Of a stretch of DNA of 64,000 bases, positions 57,663-64,000 are shown piece by piece (within the stretch, counting starts at the first letter, position 1; each line of letters begins with the position of its first letter). The position numbers and the translations under genes are program-made. Source of the DNA: Canna indica. Taxonomy: Eukaryota; Streptophyta; Magnoliopsida; Zingiberales; Cannaceae. Location of the stretch: positions 14,415,501 through 14,479,500 of the forward strand of contig CP136896.1 in NCBI GenBank assembly GCA_034359265.1. The letters run 5' to 3'. The notes beneath the pieces were generated by a model, which was given only the letters and a program-made list of their open reading frames with translations, was not told where the DNA came from and searched no databases.

Positions 57663-59014
57663 ATGGCTCTAGAGTTGGTAGCGTCTTCACCTCCTGGATT
57701 CGATGAGTCAAACTTTGGTCTTTGGAAAGGAAGAATGTATACATTCTTAAAGACTCAAGGTTTAAGTGTTTTTAATATGGTAAAGTCAAAATACATAAAA
57801 CCTAAGAAAAAATGGATGTATAGACCCAATAACAAATTAGCATGTTTGAGTTAAATGCTAAAGCTACAAATTGCTTATTTTGTTTTTTGGAAAATAATGT
57901 GTTTGAGAAAATCATGCATTGTACTTTCACATTCGATATTTGGGCTACTTTAAACATGCTCTATAATTATGCAAAAACCGAAGAGCTCAATACATTTGAT
58001 GAGGGGAGTGATGACAATTGTCATCCACCCATTACTAATATGGTTTTTGAATCCCATAGTACCTCAAGTCATAGGAGCACAAGAAATAGGAAAAGAAAGG
58101 TGATTTGCCATGTGTGCCAAGAAAAATGGCATGTAAGGAAGAACTGCCCTACTATGAAAAATAAGACAAAGAAGAGGTCAAGTGCTTCCACCTCCACATC
58201 TTACTCAAGTGAAGCATCCTCTTTCCATGACCATGAAGCCACTTCTAAAGTTTGCCTCATGGATGTTAATGATGAGGTACACTATTCTCCTTCTAGTCAT
58301 GCTAATGATAATAATAGTGCTAGCTCTACTAGTTCTCTTGACATGTCATATAATGAGTTAGTAGATAAATACAAGAAAATGTATGCCTTGCTTGTTAAAA
58401 TGGATAATGAAAATAAAAGATTGAAGAAAGATAATATAAGGCTTAACTCGCATGTGGATGAATTAAAATTAGAAAATGAGAAAATGAAATCTAGTTCTTC
58501 TGATTTTTCCCATGATAGGTTAAAACTTGAGCTTAAGGACATAAAGCTTAAGAATGAAAGTTTGAAACTTGAGAATTCAAAAATTATAAGTCAAAACAAC
58601 AATTTGAAATATCAATCTAAAGCCTTATATCAATCTCTTGATTTATTGAAAAATGAGGTTGTGTCCTTAAATAAGAAAGTAAACGAATTGAAAAATGTTT
58701 CATTCATTAAGAACACTAGAAATGCTTATATAAAAAATGTCAATGCTCATCGTCATTCTCATGCTATGGATTCTTCCATTAGACCTCATGATCATAAGAA
58801 GAAGAATGATTTTTCTAAGAATGCTCATACTCATCATGTTTCACATGCCAAGCATTCTAATGATAGATTTAATGTCGATAGCAAAAATGAAAAGAAATTC
58901 AATGGACATTGTTTTTATTGGGGTACTTTTGGGCATGCAATTTATGATTCTGCTTTTAAAGTAAACCCTAGTATTGTTAAGACACTTTGGGTACCTAAGC
59001 CCATTAACCCCCAA
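57663..59014 (+). pseudogene. Copia gag A (frameshifted, then split by CACTA fragment)
   Basis: Starts MALELVASSPPGFDESNFGL at 57663; a frame change near 57840 moves to the frame beginning FELNAKATNC. The capsid is shortened: after FDIWATLNMLYNYAKTEEL the text goes straight to a Ser-rich region. The CCHC knuckle CHVCQEKWHVRKNC lies near 58108-58150 and is complete. A long Lys/Glu/Asn coiled-coil-like stretch spans about 58340-58690. A second Cys motif near 58910 is degraded (CFYWGTFGHAIYD). The frame ends in the CACTA fragment at 59015. Confidence 0.82.
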
Positions 59015-60508
59015 CACTACTAGAAAAATGGTCATCAGCAACGGCTGATGCCGTTGCTGAGCCATTGCTGAAGAGAATCAGCAACGGCTGCGCCGTTGCA
59101 ATAGAGCCGTGACAGAAAGTCGCGTTGCTGATGACTTAGCAACGGATCAGCAACGGCCGCTCGGGCCGTCGCTCAAAACATTATCAGCAACGGCCGCTCG
59201 GGCCGTCGCTAAAAACATTATCAGCAATGGTTTTGCCACAGACCCGGAGCCGTTGCTGATAACATTAATAGCAACGGCCGCTGAGTCTGTAGCAACGCCG
59301 TTAGTAAAACCCTGTCGCTAAGCCGTTGCTGTAGGTCATCAGCAACGGCTTTCGATACACTTTTAGCAACGGCTTTCCCACGGACGGCCGTGAGAAAGCC
59401 GTTGCTGATGACGCATACCTGGGAACAGAAAAATTAAAAATTTCAAATTTCCATTGATACATTGATACATTATCTGATACATAACTCACACACCCATACC
59501 CTCATACACACATTCATTCACACATCACAAACACACCAAGATATACATCAAAACAATTATATTTATATTGATAATTATCCACGATAGTATAAAAACAATT
59601 CAAATGCAAAATTGAAGTATCAATATCCAAACAAAATAAGTTAAACAAGTTCAATATCTCAGTAACAAGTTCAATATCCAAACAAAAAATCTCACGATCA
59701 CGATGGAGGATGGTCTGGATCATATGGCGGGGTCTAGAGTGCTTGAGTGTACACCGGCGTGGACTGACTCGAGGACGATGGATTAGATGATGCCGAAGAG
59801 ATGCCTGCTTCAGGATGACCTGACATGTTGCGTAGCATAGCTTGTATATCCGCCATCATCTGACTCTGGCGCTCCATTATCTCAGTCTGACGCGCGACCG
59901 TGTCCTCTAGAGTCCTTATTCTGCTACTATGATCATAACTGGATCTAGAGGTGGACGGCCGCTCACCAGAGACCGGAGGGGTCGGTGCCCCAAGTGGCCC
60001 TAGCACGGCTCGCGCATGACCACTATCTGCGAAGCCATATACGCGGCCATGGTCCCAGCCACCTGCGGCTTCGACCCACGATGCTGCGTCAAAGTCCTCG
60101 GGGGTACCCCCGCGCTGCACCACCGTCTGGCTGTACGTCTCCTACTCGAGTTTGATTTTTTGTTTAATATTTATCATAAAACTTAAATTATAAATATATA
60201 ATGAATAATTTAAACAAATATATAATTACCATAATGTGTGCAGCGCGGTTGTCGATGTACTCCCCCGTCCCATGTGCTCGACGGTGAGTCCGCTCAAACA
60301 CCGCCATCGGGGAGGGTCGCTGGACACTCCCGTCATCCGACACCGTCGTCTACATTTACAAAACAAATACATTAATTAGTACACACAGTAACAAATAAAA
60401 TATATAATTAAAAGATATACTTACCATACGGTTCGCGTGCACTGCAAATGCAACAGAGCCGCCGGTGTGACGCGCTGCTCCCCCCGACATGCGATTTCTA
60501 GCCGCATT
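59015..60508 (-). mobile_element. CACTA fragment, one end only, minus orientation
   Basis: The left edge CACTACTAGAAAAATGG with GCAACGGC repeats equals the reverse complement of the right end of the 7.3-kb CACTA at 45867. The homology runs back through the TNPA-like gene and stops inside its exon 3 at about 60508. The other terminus and the transposase are missing. Beyond 60508 the host text TTGTAGGGGGAGCTAC resumes, so the fragment replaced about 30 bases of copia gag. Confidence 0.88.
59731..60508 (-). pseudogene. TNPA-like gene fragment in the second CACTA copy
   Basis: Minus-strand exon 5 (about 60147 down to 59700), exon 4 (about 60353-60234) and part of exon 3 (60508-60427) match 51630-52429. 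The C-terminal region has a TAG at about 59731-59733 in place of a Gln codon (QAL then stop). Introns are in the same positions, which supports the exon model of the complete copy. Confidence 0.82.
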
Positions 60509-60534
60509 TCATGCTTTATTGTAGGGGGAGCTAC

Positions 60535-62048
60535 TGTTGGCTTTTGGTTTTCGACCTTAGCCTTAATCTTGGTTTTGATGGTTTTGATAATAACAAACAT
60601 GGAACTAATGATTTCATTGAGAATACCTTTCAGGTTCCATATTGACTAGCATTCGATGTCCTCGATTGAATAAATAGAAGAAATCGCAAAATCGAAAGGA
60701 CATTGATCGTCGCGCTCGGTTGTCGCAAAACTTCCCGAAGATCGATGGGTGCACCAAAGTCGCATCGGACGAGCTCAAAGATCACATGGAAAGCTCTCCA
60801 ACATGATGCTCGTTGAAAGCCAGAACCCGAAAATGAAGCGTGGAAGAAAAAAGCTGAAGAAAACAATCTCAGCCTAAATTCGGTCGACCGAATAGGGTAA
60901 GAAATGGGCAGTAGCCCTAGCAGTCGATCGATCGATCGACCAGACTGAGGCTAGCTGTAGACGCAGCTTGCGTCGACCGAAAGAGAAATCGCAAGCTTCT
61001 TGCGTCTGTCGGTCGATCGACTGAAGCCCAAAAAGGGCAGTAGGCTTGGCGGTCGACCTGCGAATAGCCGAAGATGCAGGTCACGTCGGTCGATCGATGG
61101 GTCGATCGAAGATCGGGATCGTGATTTTTGCGTCAAGCGGTCGACCCGTCGGTCGACCGCCCACAGGGAGAATACAGGCGGTCGAAAATTGGTCGACCGA
61201 CCATTCGATCGGCGGCCTGTAACAGATAGTTTTCTATCCGTTGAATAGCCGTTTCTTCAGTGAGATATAAATATACCCTCATATGATTTATTTTTTTTTC
61301 TTATCTTCTACAACCTTCATTGAGCATTCTAAGATGAAGATTTGAAGCCTTCCAAAAGATCTAAAGCGCGCTCTGCTTCTTCCGTGAACATCTTCTTCAA
61401 GCGCACAAGCTTGGCTCAACTCGGGTTTCGGTCGAGTTCTACCTCCTGAAGAGTTGAAGGTGCCAAAGGCTTGCTAAGGAGCTTGTACTATTGGTTTTAT
61501 TCTAAGCTCCTTGGATTGTAATTTTTACCTGTTATTTAACGTTTTATTTGGATTTGTGTGTGAAGACCTTGTGTTAGGTCTTGTTGTGTAAGTGGTTACC
61601 TTGCAAGGTGTAAAGCCACTTGTGTGTCTAAACGTAGTTGTTACTAGGATTAGTTTGGTTATCCCTTAGGGTTGAGGTGGAAGAGGACTCTCGATAAAAA
61701 GGCGGTGACTTGCGGGTGTGGAAGTGCCTTAGGTCGAGAGTGCGTCTCTTCAGTGAAAAGTCCTCGGGTGTAAAGGAAACAAAAACTAATTTAGTAAAAC
61801 TAGTTTGGAAATCCTAAGCGGGGTGCTTAGGTAGTGGAGTAGGCATTGGGGCCGAACCACTATAAAATCTCTGTGTTTGCATTGATTGATTGTTCATTTT
61901 TAATTGATTAATTATTTATCGCTTCCACAATCAATCATCGAATTGCAAATTGCCTAACGATTTAAGAAAATGATTAAATTGGAAATTAGACGAATAATAT
62001 AGTAATCACACTATTCATCCCCCCTCTAGTGTTGCCATTTCGCCCACA
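60535..62048 (+). repeat. Copia LTR B
   Basis: Starts TGTTGGCTTTTGG and ends TTTCGCCCACA. It aligns with LTR A along its length with many differences. The palindromic array is at about 60880-61215 and a TATAAATATA element at about 61266. It acts as a 3' LTR for unit A and a 5' LTR for unit B. Confidence 0.9.
60880..61215. repeat. Palindromic GGTCGACCG / GGTCGATCG array in LTR B
   Basis: Similar in kind to 56395-56760 but with different copy number and order, for example CGATCGATCGATCGACC near 60928. It lies just upstream of the TATA element. Confidence 0.88.
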
Positions 62049-62050
62049 TT

Positions 62051-62062
62051 TGGTATCAAAGT
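62051..62062 (+). other. Copia primer-binding site B
   Basis: TGGTATCAAAGT, two mismatches from the initiator-Met tRNA complement, two bases after LTR B. Confidence 0.75.
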
Positions 62063-62116
62063 GAGTTCATAGCTTGAGATTTCACCATCTCTTCTACACA
62101 TTGCCTCGATCTTGAA

Positions 62117-63585
62117 ATGGCACTAGAGTCGGTTGTTTCCGCACCTCCTAGGTTCGATGCCTCGAACTTTGGTCTATGGAAATCTAGGATGTACACCTTT
62201 CTAAAGACCCAAGGTTTAGGTATTTTTAAGATGGTAAAAATCCAATATGTTGAATCTAAGGAAAATAATGCATGGACCCAAGAATAAATTGATATGTTTG
62301 AATTAAATGCTAAAGCTACAAATTGTATATTTTGTTCTTTGGATGATAAGATTTTTGAAAAGATCATGCATTGCACTTTCGCTTTCGATATTTGGGCTTG
62401 CTTGAATATGCTTTATGATTATGCAAAAATTGAGGAGCTTACTACTTTCAATGAAGGAGGTGATGACAATTGTCATACCTCTAGTCCTAATGATGTTTTT
62501 GATGCCCAAAGCACTTCTAGCCAAAGAAGCACAAGCAATAATCGAAAAAGAAAACTTAAGTGCTTCCTTTGCCAAGAGAAGGGACACAAGAAGAAGAATT
62601 ATCCACTCTTGAAGAAGAATTCCAAAAAGAAGTGTTCTTCCTCATCCACATCTCAAACAAGTGAAGCCTCTTCTAGACATGACGATGAAGCTACATCAAA
62701 TATTTGCCTCATGGGTCTTCGAGATGAGGTATATTCTCCATCTTCTAGTCATGTTCAAAATATTAATGATAGTGATTCTAGTAGCTTTAAATCCCTTGAC
62801 ATGTCTTATGAAGAACTACTAGAAGAAAGCAAGAAAATGTATGCTATCCTTGTAAAAAAGAACAAGGAAAATAAGAAATTGAAGAAATAGAACTTAAATC
62901 TTAGTTCTCAATTGCATAATGCAAATTAGAAAATTAGAAAATGAAATGTAGTTCTTTTAATTCTTGCCATGATGATATGAAACTTGAGATTAAGGATTTG
63001 AAGCATAAAAATGAAGAATTAAAAATTGAGAATGATGAGTTGTTAACTAAGATTTAAAAAATTAGAAATGAGAATGAAAACACAAAAAATAATGTGAATC
63101 TCAATGGTAAGGATTGTATAAGTGATTTCAAATTTGAGCATGATATCTTGAAAAATGAAAATTGCTTGTTGAAATCTCAAATTCAAGCTTTACACAAATC
63201 CATCAATGACTTAAAAAATGAGGTTGTTTTCTTGAGTAAGAAAACTAGTAACTTATCAAATGCTTCATCTCTTAGGAGTCCTAAAAATCAAAATGTCTCA
63301 TTTAGGAAATCTCCAAACAAGAATGCTCATGCTCATAATATTTCACATGTTAAACATTCTAACTTTAAACCCCATGTCCATAGCAAAAACAAAAAAAAAT
63401 TTAATGGACATTATTTTTGTTATGATATTTATAGGCATGCCATATATGATTGTGCTTTCAAAGTGAACCCTAGTGTTGTTAAGATATTTTGGGTACCTAA
63501 GCCCATTAACCCCCAAGGACCCAAAGCTATTTGGGTACCAAAGGTTTCATCTTCTCTTGTAGGGGGAGCTACCACACAAGGGTAG
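62117..63585 (+). pseudogene. Copia gag B (several stops)
   Basis: Starts MALESVVSAPPRFDASNFGL at 62117. A TAA at about 62284-62286 stands before FELNAKATNC in the same frame, where copy A has a frameshift. The shortened capsid (FDIWACLNMLYDYAKIEEL) shows the same internal loss as copy A. The knuckle CFLCQEKGHKKKNY has lost its last Cys. Stops follow at about 62888 and 63057. The last open part, 63094-63585, ends IWVPKVSSSLVGGATTQG. Both gags share the deletion, so it predates the duplication. Confidence 0.82.
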
Positions 63586-64000
63586 AAAGAAGTGGTGTAT
63601 TGGACTTGACGATGGACTTGAATGATGAATTTTTCCTTGGTTGCAACTTCAAGCTACCTTGATGCCTTAGGTAAGTTGGCATCAAAACTATTTTGGTATC
63701 ATCTTCTAATTTGCATTGCTTAATCTTAGTTGAAGATCATGATACCATGTTTAAGATTGAGTTGTTTTCCCCGCTCTTGCAAAAGAGTTCTTTTGAAAAT
63801 GTTTTTGATTTTGATTTCCCGGTCTCTTCGGAGACCCAAGTGGCCTGTAATGGGCCTAAGCGACCTTGCAGTTCTAAATCGTAGGCACATTGTGGCCTTT
63901 CGGTTTTCAACCAATAGGAAGGGTTGAAGATCTTATGTTTCAAAATTTCATATTTTGAGATCTCTTAATTCGTTTTGGCTTCATGATAATACATTTTGAA
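63586..64000 (+). other. Region after copia gag B; pol not recognised
   Basis: In a complete copia element protease should follow. No DSGA-like motif, integrase or other domain can be read to the window end, so pol is either deleted or too decayed. Confidence 0.4.

Larger units (their letters stand above)
56038..64000 (+). mobile_element. Copia tandem: LTR, gag (with CACTA fragment), LTR, gag
   Basis: Two LTRs of about 1.5 kb (56038-57595 and 60535-62048) each have a primer site and a gag-like region after them. No protease, integrase or reverse transcriptase is found in the first unit; the second unit runs off the window. The first gag joins straight onto the second LTR. Gag and the 3' polypurine context resemble SIRE-type copia elements, tentatively. 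Confidence 0.82.

Noticed and set aside
1..64000. CRISPR arrays, tRNA or rRNA genes, endogenous viral sequences
   Set aside because: Repeats found are LTR, MITE or microsatellite in nature. No cloverleaf with A and B boxes and no rRNA block was seen, and pol motifs all fit Ty1/copia, Ty3/gypsy or LINE rather than a plant pararetrovirus.
63586..64000. Copia protease or integrase start after gag B
   Set aside because: No catalytic motif could be read in any frame, so it is listed as unassigned.

Overview
This window is repeat-dominated nuclear DNA from a flowering plant. The evidence is plant-type Ty3/gypsy and Ty1/copia retroelements primed by the initiator-Met tRNA, L1-type LINEs with plant endonuclease and zf-RVT motifs, an En/Spm (CACTA) transposon with plant TNP2 and Ptta/En/Spm proteins, several hAT and Mutator-type MITEs, and one intact host gene. 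That gene is an intronless A20/AN1 stress-associated protein at 30221-30688. Its GC-rich codons in AT-rich surroundings would suit a monocot, but this is not proof. No tRNA, rRNA or CRISPR feature was seen.

Layout. 1-2.0 kb: a hAT-like MITE end and a truncated minus-strand LINE. 2.35-2.54 kb: a compound trinucleotide microsatellite. 3.0-3.9 kb: a foldback MITE. 4.75-14.68 kb: a Ty3/gypsy tandem (LTR, internal region, LTR, second truncated internal region) lying inside AT-rich repeats that continue to 17.6 kb. 17.6-19.7 kb: the 3' LTR end of a minus-strand copia element carrying a hAT MITE with a perfect 8-bp target duplication. 20.6 kb: a LINE zf-RVT remnant. 23.1-25.6 kb: a hAT MITE and a GGTAA-ended MITE. 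27.4-29.1 kb: a decayed hAT transposase gene. 30.1-30.8 kb: the A20/AN1 gene with TATA box and poly(A) signal. 31.4-38.4 kb: giant palindromic elements and MITEs.

41-64 kb is a nest of insertions whose order can be read. A plus-strand LINE (40975-44379) was split by a 1.48-kb hAT element that captured a host gene fragment (42541-44021), and was also invaded by a minus-strand Ty3/gypsy element (44380-56037 and beyond). A 7.3-kb CACTA element (45867-53145) lies in the gypsy integrase, and copia LTR/gag units (56038-64000) lie in its gag. A broken second CACTA copy (59015-60508) sits inside the first copia gag.

The CACTA element is the best preserved transposon. It keeps 3-bp TSDs, subterminal repeats and a five-exon TNPA-like gene. 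Its transposase reading frame carries one visible stop, and a 212-nt hairpin lies in its leader. All retroelement coding regions here are broken. The gypsy and copia loci both show an LTR-internal-LTR-internal arrangement, as expected from recombination between LTRs. All family assignments come from motif recognition by eye; no database search was run.
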